From: Pycnococcus provasolii
Lineage: Eukaryota > Chlorophyta > Pseudoscourfieldiophyceae > Pseudoscourfieldiales > Pycnococcaceae
Assembly (NCBI GenBank): GCA_938743325.2
Contig: OW568861.1
Location: forward strand, 620,001-684,000
Reading direction: 5' to 3'
DNA: 64,000 nt
Under the pieces are notes generated by a model. The model searched no databases, was not told where the DNA came from, and saw only the letters and a program-made list of their open reading frames with translations. The translations under genes were made by a program, and so were the position numbers. The first letter of the stretch is position 1. Every line of letters begins with the position of its first letter. Below are positions 30,305 through 39,291 of this stretch, piece by piece.

Positions 30305-31906
30305 TTAGTAGCTCGTTCGTTCGCTCGTTGTTGGCCGCTGCTTTGCCCTTTCGATCACGGGAGCTGGTTGTTGGCGAGTCTTCGTCTTGCGAGGAGGATG
30401 GCGTGGAGCGAACGGCGCGGTGCCTCCGATCCAACGCGTAATCATGTCGTGCGCGACGCGAGGCTGATCGAATGGCAAGATGTGACCCGCAGATCGAACG
30501 ACGGCGCGCGTGAACGTATGCGCGTACTGAACAAACCCAGCAACCTCCTCGTCTGATTCGGAGACGCGCCACACGACGCGAGGCGACTTGGCAAAGTCAG
30601 ATGCACCATGCCAAGGTATACTTGCGAGGTAACGCTCAGTCAGCGGAGACGCGACGATGATGTCCAGCTGGCCAGAATACACCAACACAGCATACCCAGA
30701 CTCCATCAAGTCGGCGAGCTCGGGCACGTAAGATACCATGAAGTCATTGAGCAGGTGCTTCTCACACTCTGCGCCACTCTGCCACTTGGCGTTTCCCACG
30801 TGAATGGCGTCGCGAACTTCGGACGACGCCAAAAATTTGTTGTAGTATGAAAAAGATGCGGGCGCTTCGGTTTTGAGCACGTTGTCGTAATTCGACGATC
30901 CTGTGATATTGTGGAAATAAGACGGATGGGGAAATACGTCGCCGTTCAGCATCTCATCCCACGCACAAAATGCATCGTAGAAGCGCTCCTCGAAGATGGA
31001 TGACAGCATGCTATCTTGATACGACTCGATGCGCGTGCGCTGCTCCAGATTCACAAGGCTAAGGCTGTGAAGCAACTCCGCATATCCACCAACCATGTTG
31101 ACGGGATCGACCCAGCCGTCTCCAATTGCAGCACCCGCAAGTGGCAAACGAACGGCGTTCGTCGGAAGGTTGGGAACGAAAACATGTTGTTCGTTTTCAA
31201 TCATGATGTTCGCCTGATGTATATGAGATGCGAATGCAGGGACGTAGTGACCACCGTACGACTCACCAGTGATGAAGAGCTCGGCTTTTAAAACTTCAGG
31301 GAAAACAAGCACGAACTGCTGCAGGAGGGCGTAGAGATTACGGCTAACGCAACCGCGCGTCGTCGTGCAGTAGCCTTCGTCGGCTGTTGTGTAGCTGAAT
31401 CCTGCGCCGACGGGGTTATCAATGAAGAGCAGGTTGAAGTTGTCGTTCCACGTGTACGGCATGTTCTCAACCTGCATTTGTTCGTTGATACGTATCGGTC
31501 CGAGTTCGTTGAACATGCCAAAGAGAGAAGAGGCGCCAGGGCCACCCTGCAGCCAAACGAGCGTCTTGGCTGCGGCGGAAGGAGGCTGGTTCTGAGCGGG
31601 GTGGAACCACACGTACATGTTCGACTCGTAGGATGCCGTTGCGTTTGCGACGTTGAAGAATCCCGCGTATGAAACGTGCGGCGTCACTCCGTTCACCTTC
31701 ATTGCCTCGCGTGCGTCTTCGAGGTTGTGTTCAAGGAGAGGCGTGACGTGCAGAGGTTCGTGCTTGGTTAGTTTAGTCGTCGAGTCGTCTCCGCGCTGCG
31801 TTCGTGTTGCTGCGCGTCCGAGCGCCAAGGCGTGTTGCAGCGGCATGAGGGTAACGACCACGAGGCTTATGTGTAGAAGGCGCCATCCACATCGCGGTGC
31901 AGCCAT
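30305..31906 (-). CDS. Serine carboxypeptidase, S10 family (CPVL-like)
   Basis: The 533-residue protein begins with a signal peptide (MAAPRCGWRLLHISLVVVTL, cleavage near HALALG). The S10 fold follows: LVWLQGGPGASSLFGMF, the serine motif ITGESYGGHYVPAF, the aspartate in VLVYSGQLDIIVAS and the histidine in RSAGHILPFDQP. WNDNFNLLFIDNPVGAGFSY is also diagnostic. The best layout match is vitellogenic carboxypeptidase-like (CPVL). It should act in the vacuole, lysosome or secretory pathway, trimming C-terminal residues at acid pH. The basic tail (PRKTKTRQQP) is not part of the fold. It diverges from the TGD3 gene over a spacer with TTAGGG repeats, and TTACA lies at 30283 past the stop. Confidence 0.93.
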   Translation of the reverse strand: MAAPRCGWRLLHISLVVVTLMPLQHALALGRAATRTQRGDDSTTKLTKHEPLHVTPLLEHNLEDAREAMKVNGVTPHVSYAGFFNVANATASYESNMYVWFHPAQNQPPSAAAKTLVWLQGGPGASSLFGMFNELGPIRINEQMQVENMPYTWNDNFNLLFIDNPVGAGFSYTTADEGYCTTTRGCVSRNLYALLQQFVLVFPEVLKAELFITGESYGGHYVPAFASHIHQANIMIENEQHVFVPNLPTNAVRLPLAGAAIGDGWVDPVNMVGGYAELLHSLSLVNLEQRTRIESYQDSMLSSIFEERFYDAFCAWDEMLNGDVFPHPSYFHNITGSSNYDNVLKTEAPASFSYYNKFLASSEVRDAIHVGNAKWQSGAECEKHLLNDFMVSYVPELADLMESGYAVLVYSGQLDIIVASPLTERYLASIPWHGASDFAKSPRVVWRVSESDEEVAGFVQYAHTFTRAVVRSAGHILPFDQPRVAHDMITRWIGGTAPFAPRHPPRKTKTRQQPAPVIERAKQRPTTSERTSY

Positions 31907-32085
31907 CGCAGGCCAAACAGTTTGCTGTCTTAACTACGAACAACTACGAGAGTAACGGATTTCCTTTACCACCGGTCAGTCACCGCACGGCTCAGTTGTC
32001 AGTGCACTGCGGGACTGCGGGACCTGACTGCGGGGTTGCCCAACCAAACCCCTAATAAGGGCCGGGGCGGGGCTGTTTTCTCGGC

Positions 32086-32120
32086 GAGGGTTAGGGTTAG
32101 GGTTACGGCTAGGGTTACGG
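32086..32120. repeat. Telomere-type repeat (TTAGGG)n in the CPVL/TGD3 divergent spacer
   Basis: Three contiguous TTAGGG units and two diverged ones (ttacgg, ctaggg) lie about 90 bp before the TGD3 start codon and 180 bp before the carboxypeptidase start on the other strand. Confidence 0.85.
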
Positions 32121-32207
32121 CAACGGCAAGGTCGGTTGGTGCGCCCGTGCCCTTCCACTAGGCCTTGGGTAATTCCGATTTCGTCTCCCACTTCTCTTCC
32201 CGGGAAA

Positions 32208-33569
32208 ATGGCGCCCGCGACGACGCCCGTCGCCCCGTGTCGCACCACGCGTGCGAGTGCGACACGGGTACAGGTACAGCCTCTTGGCGCAGCTCATGCT
32301 CGTGCGGGACGGCCTCGGCTCTCTGCCTCCTCCTCCCGGCTTTCAGCACGTGCTTTAGGAGGTCGCGCTTTGGTCGGTCTTGCTTCTCCAGCTTCTTCTT
32401 CAGTGGCAGCGGCGGCGGCGCGAAGAAAACTTAGTGGCGCGTCCGGCTCGTCGTTCGTTTGCCTTGCAGTAGCACCCAATCAAAGCTCGTCAGGCTCTTC
32501 CTTGCGTCCGTCAGATGACGACGAACTCGGCGAGGTGCTGGTCGAAGTTCGAGACGTGTGCAAATCCTTTGGCAGCAAACACGTGCTGGCGGGTGCTAGC
32601 TTTCAAATCAGGCGTGGCGACCGTGTCGCCATCGTCGGTCCTAGCGGGACGGGAAAGGTGCGTGTGCAACACGCATCACACCAACCTGCGTGTCTCTGTG
32701 TTGTACTAACATGAATCCTCGAAACGAAAAAACAGAGCACAATTTTGAAGATTCTCGCCGGGCTCGTGAATCCGGACAGCGGCAGTGTTTACCTACGTGG
32801 CGTGCAACGCCAGGGCCTCATCAGCGACTCCGACAACGAGAACGGCGGTGAAGGCTTGCGCGTGGGCATGGTTTTCCAATCTGCGGCGCTCTTCGACAGC
32901 CTGACGGTGGAACAGAACGTTGGATTCACGTTATATGAGCACCACCCGCACATGTCGAAGGAACGCGTGCGAGCGCGCGTTACGGAGTCGCTGCGCCGCG
33001 TGGGCCTGTCCGGCATCGAGGAGCGATATCCAAGTGAGCTCAGTGGCGGCATGCGCAAGCGAGTAGCTCTTGCGCGGGCTATCATCACATCTGGTGACGC
33101 ACCACCTCCAGGACAGTCTCCAAAGTCATTCGCCGAGCTGAGGGACAGCGCTAAGAAATGGGTGGACGAAAAGGTGCTGCGGAGCCTTGACGGCGACGAC
33201 GACGACGGCGACGCCACGACGGTGGCAGCGGCAGCGGCAGCGGCAGACGCTCAGGCGTCCAATGGTGGAGACGAGATGGACGAGGAGATCATACTGTATG
33301 ACGAGCCTACAGCCGGCTTGGATCCCGTATCAAGCACACTCGTGGAAAATCTGATGCGCGACATCAGCAACGAGTGTACACACATCCTCGCTTACGTCGT
33401 GGTTACGCACCAGGCGTCGACGATTCGCAACGCGGCGGACCGCGTCATCTTCTTGCACGAAGGCCGTGTCGTCTGGGAAGGAAGAAGCGAGGAGTTTGAC
33501 ACAAGCGACGTTCCCATCGTTCGTCAGTTTTCGAGGGGCAGCCTCGACGGCCCTATCAAGAGCGCGTAG
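32208..33569 (+). CDS. TGD3: TGD3-like plastid ABC transporter ATPase (two exons)
   Basis: Coding sequence is 32208-32657 joined to 32736-33569 (427 residues). The splice falls inside Walker A: GPSGTGK ends exon 1 and STILKILAG opens exon 2. Signature LSGGMRKRVALARA, Walker B EIILYDEPTAGLDP and switch VVTHQAS follow. The C-terminus IVRQFSRGSLDGPIK matches plant TGD3, the stromal ATPase of the TGD1-2-3 complex that moves ER lipid precursors into plastids and is related to bacterial MlaF. The ~110-residue leader is a typical Ala/Ser/Arg plastid transit peptide. A ~65-residue Asp/Ala-rich insert separates the signature from Walker B, where relatives have few residues. It converges with the CBM20 gene. 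Confidence 0.92.
32658..32735 (+). other. 78-bp spliceosomal intron in the TGD3-like gene
   Basis: The intron starts gtgcgtg and ends aaacag, with phase 0. A perfect TACTAAC branch site is at 32704-32710, with its branch A 26 bp before the 3' splice site. Removing it restores the contiguous Walker A motif. Confidence 0.9.
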
Positions 33570-33739
33570 AGCTTTTTGCTGCTACTTTCGAAGACAACTT
33601 TGAGTGTAAAGGTGTGCAAAACCATGTTACTACGTCTAGCCACCAGCCAAGGTCAGGTTACGCTCGTGTGAAGAGGAAGGAGTATGTCGTCGTCGTCGTC
33701 GTCGTCGTCGTGCGATCTTCCTGAAAACCTGCAGGCTCA

Positions 33740-34630
33740 TCAGACGAAGTGATCCCAGAGGTCGTCAAGAAGGAAGATTTTCTCTCCGTTCCGACCACTC
33801 GACTTCGTGCCGCCGAAGAGGTTCGCACCACCCTCGCCGTCGCCTCCGCTCTTCTTCTTCAACTCCTCCGCTGTTGGCACGTCGAGGTATCTGTTTGGCC
33901 CTGGCTGCCAAGCGACGATCGCCATGTGCCTTATGATGTGCTCTCGTGTGCGCACCTCTCCGGTGGTATCCGGGTTGCCCTTCTCCGGCGTCCAGTCCTG
34001 CTCCTCGAGAACGACGTATTTGTATTCCACCTTCTCGCCCACGGGAAGGTCGAGCTCCGCAGTCCACACGTCGCTTCGCGAACCTTCCGCGCTCTCTCGC
34101 GTCATGGGCACGTTCGCAATGGCTAGGAACGACCAGCCGAGCGGGAAGTGGCTTCCGGCAATGTGCACCTGCTGGTGTCCACCGCACTTGTACGTCGTCT
34201 GGAAGCGGAAGCGTACCGTGTTCTCTGATGAGGAGGAGGTTGATGAGGAGGCGGAGGATGACGACGACGACGCCTGCCCATCTCCTCCCGGCGTCGCGGA
34301 TGCTCTACACAGCAGTGTCTCTTGCCTACATCGACGTCTCGGCCACAAGCTCGCGTCGTCGAGTGCGCATGCTGCTTGCACAAGGCTGCTGTTTGCTCTT
34401 CTGCAAGCGAGCACGTCGCGCGGGTTTGTTGCCCACTTCCCTTGAGAGGTGAACGTGCTGCCGCACGCGGCTGCTGCTGCTAGTGTGGTGATCACCGCCC
34501 TTGGTATATTTTTTCTCTTCGAGGCACCGTACACGACGTGGCTTGCACAACAAGGCGTCGGCGCTCGCCCCGAAGTCGAGCACGTCGTCGTAGGTTTGGC
34601 GTGCAAGTTCGTCGAGACGAGGCGCACCAT
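33740..34630 (-). CDS. CBM20 starch-binding-domain protein, probably plastidial
   Basis: The 296-residue protein has a ~110-residue Ser/Arg/Ala-rich leader typical of plastid import, a polyserine linker, and one CBM20 domain: VRFRFQTTYKCGGHQQVHIAG, LGWSF in place of the usual PLGNW, then DVWTAELDLPVGEKVEYKYV. No catalytic domain follows; the C-terminus is a charged tail ending LLDDLWDHFV. CBM20 domains bind starch or glycogen, so this may be a starch-granule scaffold, though some CBM20 proteins bind other partners. It converges with TGD3; a (GTC)n microsatellite lies past its stop at about 33680-33708. Confidence 0.82.
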   Translation of the reverse strand: MVRLVSTNLHAKPTTTCSTSGRAPTPCCASHVVYGASKRKNIPRAVITTLAAAAACGSTFTSQGKWATNPRDVLACRRANSSLVQAACALDDASLWPRRRCRQETLLCRASATPGGDGQASSSSSSASSSTSSSSENTVRFRFQTTYKCGGHQQVHIAGSHFPLGWSFLAIANVPMTRESAEGSRSDVWTAELDLPVGEKVEYKYVVLEEQDWTPEKGNPDTTGEVRTREHIIRHMAIVAWQPGPNRYLDVPTAEELKKKSGGDGEGGANLFGGTKSSGRNGEKIFLLDDLWDHFV

Positions 34631-35716
34631 GACGACGTCAGACCACTCAACTGCAGAGTGCGTTGCTTCCCCGAGAAGTTACCTATCTAAATCTAATCTC
34701 TCAGAAAGATGTTCTTTTCTCCAGGAGGAGTAGATTTCGCAACGAAAACACGAAAACAAAAGAGACGAGACAAAAGCACTTCAACAAGTTCAGAAGCACA
34801 GGAACGCACAGCGAAAACACAGAAAACACGAGCCCAACTCCTAGGAGCAGCCCAACAGAAGCAGCGAGATGAGCAAGAGCACAAGAGCAAGCAGATGCAG
34901 ATGCAGATGACTACGCCAAACCTCCCCTCCCCCTCACCAGAGAACAGCAGAAACCCCCCTACTCCCTGGTTGCCTGGCCCTTGAGCCTCGAGGTTGGTTC
35001 CGTGAACTCGGTTTCGTTCGTGGCCGTTGCGTTCGCCGACCAGAGCAACCCCCGTGGGGCGTAGTCCCTTGAAGACCCCGGCCCCGGGGACTGGTTGCGC
35101 GCCTGGTTGGGGGTGTCGGCGGACGGTTCGCACGGCGGGTGACCTATCTAAACTTAGGGAAAGAGGGATCCCATCCCTCCTTCTCGCTCGTTCCGACTTT
35201 TCTTCTTCGTTTTTTTACACTCCAAGCTCCAAGGAGGAATTTTCTTGGTTTTTGAGTCCATAGTCTAGGGGATAGGGTTTGGCTTTGGGTCTTTTGTTTG
35301 GGTTCAATTTGGGAGAGTGTGTGTGTGTTGGTTGAAGAGAAATGCGCGCTTTCTTTGATCAACGCACTGCACAAAATAAGAATGATGGAAAGGCAAGAAA
35401 ATGCCGCCTTTATGGCTCGCGCAGATATGCTGGAAATTAGCTTGCATTTCCTCAAACAAACCCAGGGCAATTTTCACGAAGAAAAACAAGTGACCAGACT
35501 GGCCATCCGGTGGAATATGCGGGTGACCGTTTACCAGATTTGGCTGGACTCAGGCTGGTCCGTTCAAACCCAAGAGGTGCGATGACCGGTGGCTAGGCAA
35601 CGACTGAACGGGAAAGCAATAATGGCGCACTAACCTTAGACTATGTATTGGGGGGTGTATGTACAGTACTGTAAATGTAATAGCAAGGTTGTTTTTTTTC
35701 AAAGAACAAGGTCAGG
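34631..35716. other. Spacer without a convincing gene
   Basis: This 1.1-kb stretch holds A-rich sequence (34730-34920), a GC palindrome-like accccggccccgggg at about 35077-35092, and a T-rich segment. The only frame of note has an ATG at 35382 and about 67 codons (MMERQENAAFMARADM...), reaching 35585. It has mixed composition and no recognisable relatives, so I leave it as a possible short hypothetical gene or decayed remnant. Confidence 0.4.
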
Positions 35717-38149
35717 TCAAGCTACCAGGCCAAGCGTCTGGCGCAAGGCGGCTGCTTGCTCGAGAGCTGCCGCCGCCTGGCGTCGTCCCGCATCGTGCAG
35801 CGAGTTCACCGCAGGTTGTCTCCAGGCGGCTGCGGCAGCTGGAGGTTGCTGTACCGGCTGCTGTTGAAGTTGCGGCGCGGCGACATATGAGGGACCACCC
35901 GAGTAGCTCTGAAACGCACCGAGCGAAGACGGAACGGCAGGCTGCTGCTGAACTTGCGGCGTGGCATACGACGGTGCAGTCGTGTCCGCAAAGCGCTGGA
36001 ACGCTGCGAGTGCGGGTGGAACGGCGAGCGTTGGCCGACTGGAAAACCATGGCTGCTGAGTCGCCGCCGGAGCCGGCGCGTAGGCAGCCGTCGGTATCGG
36101 CGCAAGACGGGATGCAGGAGAGGCGCCCGTGACAGCTGCGAGCAGCTGCGCGTGAGACGGCGCGCTCGCACTTTCGGCAAGAGGGGGTGGAGGCGGTGAA
36201 GGTGAGGGTGTGTATGCTTGGCCAACACCGCCAGCCATGAAGGCTGCAGCGGTGGGTGGGCGCTGGATCGCGGCGGCTGGCGTCGGCCGACTCGAATACC
36301 ACGGCTGCTGATGTGCCACGGGGGAAGGCCCGTAGAGCTGTGCATGCGATGGCGCGCTCGCACTCTCCATGAGAGACGGTGGCGGCGGCGACGGCGTGTA
36401 CGCGTGTAGTGAGTTGACCGCAGGCTGTCTCCAAGCGGCAGCTGAAGGCTGTGCTGTCGGCTGGTGCTGAACTTGCGGCATGGAATAAGAGGAAGCCGTG
36501 TCCGCGAAGCGCTGAAACGCGGCACCCGACGGCGTGCGCACTTTCGCCTTCGCAGCTGCCTGCGTGGGTCGTGCCGATGGCACTCGTTTTGAGCCTGGTG
36601 CGCTGTACGCGTTCGTGGGCTCGCGCCGCCTCGTCGTCGTTGCCGGTGCTGTTGTCGGCGCCTTCGCAGCCGATGGCGCCCTCCTTGAGCCTGACACGCC
36701 GTACACGCTGGAGGGCTCGCGCCGCCTCGTTGTTGTCGCCGGTGCCGTTGTCGGTGCCTTCACAGATGAGGTGGGCCGTGCCGGTGGCGCCCTCTTTGCT
36801 CCTGGCCCTGTCGGCGCCGCTCGACGCGTCGACGGCGATGGTGCGCGGTACGACGGCGCGCGTCCGTACCCTGAGCTTGAAGGCGCGCGTCCGTATCCTG
36901 AGCTCTTCGGCGCCGGACTGCGGCTCATGGAAGGCGTCCGCGATCTCGCCGACGGCGCGCGCGTTGCGTTGTTGCCGTAGCCACCACCGCGGTCTGTTGC
37001 CGCTCGACGCGTCGACGGCGATGGTGCGCGGTACGACGGCGCGCGTCCGTACCCTGAGCTTGAAGGCGCGCGTCCGTATCCTGAGCTCTTCGGCGCCGGA
37101 CTGCGGCTCATGGAAGGCGTCCGCGATCTCGCCGACGGCGCGCGCGTTGCGTTGTTGCCGTAGCCACCACCGCGGTCTGTTGCCGCTCGACGCGTCGACG
37201 GCGATGGTGCGCGGTACGACGGCGCGCGTCCGTACCCTGAGCTCTTCGGCGCCGGACTGCGGCTCATGGAAGGCGTCCGCGATCTCGCCGACGGCGCGCG
37301 CGTTGCGTTGTTGCCGGGGCCGTAACCGCTGCTTCTCACCTGTCCACCGCGCGTGCTGATGTAACCACCGCTCGCCGAGGGTCCAGACCGCCTCGTCTGA
37401 GGACTTGCGCTCACACTGCCACCTCCTCGTGCGGAGGGCGCTCGACCACGCGCAGACGGCTCACGCCCAGATGCCCCCGCTCTCTTGTTCGTTGGCGCCC
37501 TGCTGGCCCTGCTCGACATGCTCGCACTAGACATGCGGCTGTCACGGCTACTTGCACGGCTGCTTGCCTGAGATCCGCCTCCTCCTCCCGCCCTCGACGT
37601 TGAGCGCGTACCGCTGCCATAGCCGCCACTTCCACCGCCACCACCAGCACGTCCTCGCGCGCTGAGCTTTCGTGCGAGCGGCGAGTCTGGGACGCGCGCC
37701 TCTCTGCTGAGCGAGCTTGAGCGCACCTCTCCATCTCGCCTCGTCGTCGCGCGTCCCTGCCTGGTTGCGGCCATGTATCCCGGTCGCGCGGGGCTTGTGC
37801 GCCCGCTACCACCGCCTCGGTCTGTCACCGCGCGCGTCGTCGCGGGTGTCTTTTTCTTCGCGTACTGTGTCGAATTTGTCCCGTATCCCACCTGGCTCTG
37901 CGAACGTTCCGTGAGCGCTCTTCGTCTCACGGGTGCACCGTCCGCCCCACTCTTTGTGGGTGCGCAAGGTCTTGTTTCAATGCGCTGGCTTGATATGACG
38001 CGTAGTTCACGTCTAAGTTCTTCTCTTAGTTGCTCGAGCTCACGTGAGCGTGCCATTCCACCGGGGAAGCCACCTCCTGGGGAATGCGCCCCCGCTACTA
38101 GTCCCCGGCCATTCCCAGCTGGTCCCTGCGTCCAAGCCGAGAGCACCAT
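35717..38149 (-). CDS. Basic, Ser/Pro/Arg-rich repeat protein of unknown function
   Basis: An 810-residue frame from ATG 38149; ATG 38056 (MARSRELEQLREELRRELRV) is an alternative start right at a short coiled coil. The rest is disordered. A long middle region is rich in RAPSARSRTPSMSRSPAPKS and SSGYGRAPSYRAPSPS units, built from three tandem copies of a 183-bp (61-residue) repeat. The C-terminal region has Gln/Pro/Tyr-rich copies of SFPLV-like and AAWRQPAVNSLH segments, each repeated. The composition resembles microtubule-associated or RNA-granule proteins, but no domain is recognisable. The near-identity of repeat copies points to recent expansion. The length of open frame and consistent composition argue that it is real. 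Confidence 0.65.
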   Translation of the reverse strand: MVLSAWTQGPAGNGRGLVAGAHSPGGGFPGGMARSRELEQLREELRRELRVISSQRIETRPCAPTKSGADGAPVRRRALTERSQSQVGYGTNSTQYAKKKTPATTRAVTDRGGGSGRTSPARPGYMAATRQGRATTRRDGEVRSSSLSREARVPDSPLARKLSARGRAGGGGGSGGYGSGTRSTSRAGGGGGSQASSRASSRDSRMSSASMSSRASRAPTNKRAGASGREPSARGRAPSARGGGSVSASPQTRRSGPSASGGYISTRGGQVRSSGYGPGNNATRAPSARSRTPSMSRSPAPKSSGYGRAPSYRAPSPSTRRAATDRGGGYGNNATRAPSARSRTPSMSRSPAPKSSGYGRAPSSSGYGRAPSYRAPSPSTRRAATDRGGGYGNNATRAPSARSRTPSMSRSPAPKSSGYGRAPSSSGYGRAPSYRAPSPSTRRAAPTGPGAKRAPPARPTSSVKAPTTAPATTTRRREPSSVYGVSGSRRAPSAAKAPTTAPATTTRRREPTNAYSAPGSKRVPSARPTQAAAKAKVRTPSGAAFQRFADTASSYSMPQVQHQPTAQPSAAAWRQPAVNSLHAYTPSPPPPSLMESASAPSHAQLYGPSPVAHQQPWYSSRPTPAAAIQRPPTAAAFMAGGVGQAYTPSPSPPPPPLAESASAPSHAQLLAAVTGASPASRLAPIPTAAYAPAPAATQQPWFSSRPTLAVPPALAAFQRFADTTAPSYATPQVQQQPAVPSSLGAFQSYSGGPSYVAAPQLQQQPVQQPPAAAAAWRQPAVNSLHDAGRRQAAAALEQAAALRQTLGLVA
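36821..37318. repeat. Tandem 183-bp coding repeat, three copies
   Basis: Copies begin at 36821, 37004 and 37187, each opening tcgacgcgtcgacggcgatg. The third lacks about 30 bp internally. The copies are almost identical at DNA level and keep the frame of the surrounding gene. Confidence 0.9.
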
Positions 38150-38805
38150 CCAACCAGGGAAAGAACGAACAAAAAGAGAAAGAGGCCCAAACGCCAAACG
38201 GATGTTAAGGGAAAACCGTGTGGCCGCAGAGTCAGATATGGCGGAGATGCAAGCAAGGAGCGAGCGAGCACAAGGGATGGAAAGGATGAAAGAAGGGGCA
38301 GCTTCAATTCAATGGCGCAGAAGAAAAGAAAAGGGAAGGGAAAGGGAAAGGGAAGGGGGACGAAGCAACACAGAAGCAACACAGAAGCAACACGGTCAAA
38401 CTTCGTTCGTTCAAGGAGAGGCGGCCACGTTGACCGACGACGACAGACAGACAGCACAGGGGGGACAGGGGACAGGGAAGGGGACTTCTGAGGGAGGGGG
38501 ACGGAGGACGGATTTGACCTTTTTCGTACGGATCCTGGTGGTTTACCATAGGGTTCGGGTTAGGGTTAGGGTTAGAGGGGATCCGTTCATGCTACCCTTA
38601 CCATAGTTCTTACTGGTAGCATTTCTCTTTGTCAGTTTGTCTATTTCTCTTGTTGGTTCTCTTTGTTTGGGGTTTAAGGAGGTCACACAGGTGTTTAAGG
38701 TTACACATATAAGGTAATTCACCTTGTCTTGTCGCAACCGCCTCACTACTCACTAGTAATACTGGTACATACTGTACCCATAGTTACGGACTTACTGTAC
38801 GGTAA
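38150..38805. other. Spacer with TTAGGG repeat and AG-rich tract
   Basis: The + strand is purine-rich from 38155 to 38400 (aaagggaagggaaagggaa at about 38330) and contains three copies of aacacagaagc near 38365-38395. A telomere-type block with cgggttagggttagggttag lies at 38551-38576, about 400 bp upstream of the minus-strand repeat-protein gene. I see no gene. Confidence 0.5.
38551..38576. repeat. Telomere-type repeat (TTAGGG)n
   Basis: Three TTAGGG units plus a diverged ttcggg unit, upstream of the minus-strand repeat-protein gene. Confidence 0.85.
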
Positions 38806-39232
38806 CTATGGCTGTAACTGTAACGAGGCTGCGGCGCAGCACCGCATGAGCGACGTCACCCACGCGAGAGGGTACGCGGTATCGTCGTCGAAGAAGAGGA
38901 TGGCGTCGTCTGGCGCGACATCTTCGCAGACGACGGCGCCATGCACCTTAAGGATGGGCCCGAGGTCTGCTTCGTGCGGGTCAGCACTCGACACGGCACT
39001 CAGACCGGTCGCGCCTGGGAAATCGGGCGCAAGCATCGCGGAAGGGTGGGCTGGCGTTCTGGTGGCCAAACGCGTCTTCATGACGCCGCAGTGGAACGCG
39101 CTCGTAGCTGCCGCCTCGCAGGACGAGGAGGCGTACATGGCGGACGACGTCGTCATATCGTTCTACTTACGGTTTACCGTGCGCGCAACCTTGCAGCCAC
39201 TCGCGTCGAGGCGCGTGGGATCACTAAAGTGA
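38806..39232. pseudogene. Glycosyltransferase-like gene fragments on opposite strands
   Basis: On the minus strand, 38806-39156 reads DDAILFFDDDTAYPLAWVTSLM, the look of a GT-A nucleotide-sugar site (aspartate triad, then a helix). On the plus strand, about 39030-39180 reads EGWAGVLVAKRVF and YMADDVVISFYLR, resembling the acceptor-side DDxxIS segment that in such proteins follows the triad on the same strand. Finding the two pieces within 300 bp but in opposite orientation suggests a decayed glycosyltransferase gene with an internal inversion. Neither frame is long enough to be a whole enzyme. Family assignment is by motif appearance only. Confidence 0.4.
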
Positions 39233-39291
39233 GGTGTCCACGAGTGGACAACCCGATTGAAGGTCTCTTGCAGAGTTTATCCTCTCTTTGT

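Noticed and set aside
35382-35585. 67-codon hypothetical gene in the 34.6-35.7 kb spacer
   Set aside because: Mixed composition and an ATG start, but no domain, no clear 3' signal and no support from context; mentioned only in the spacer entry.
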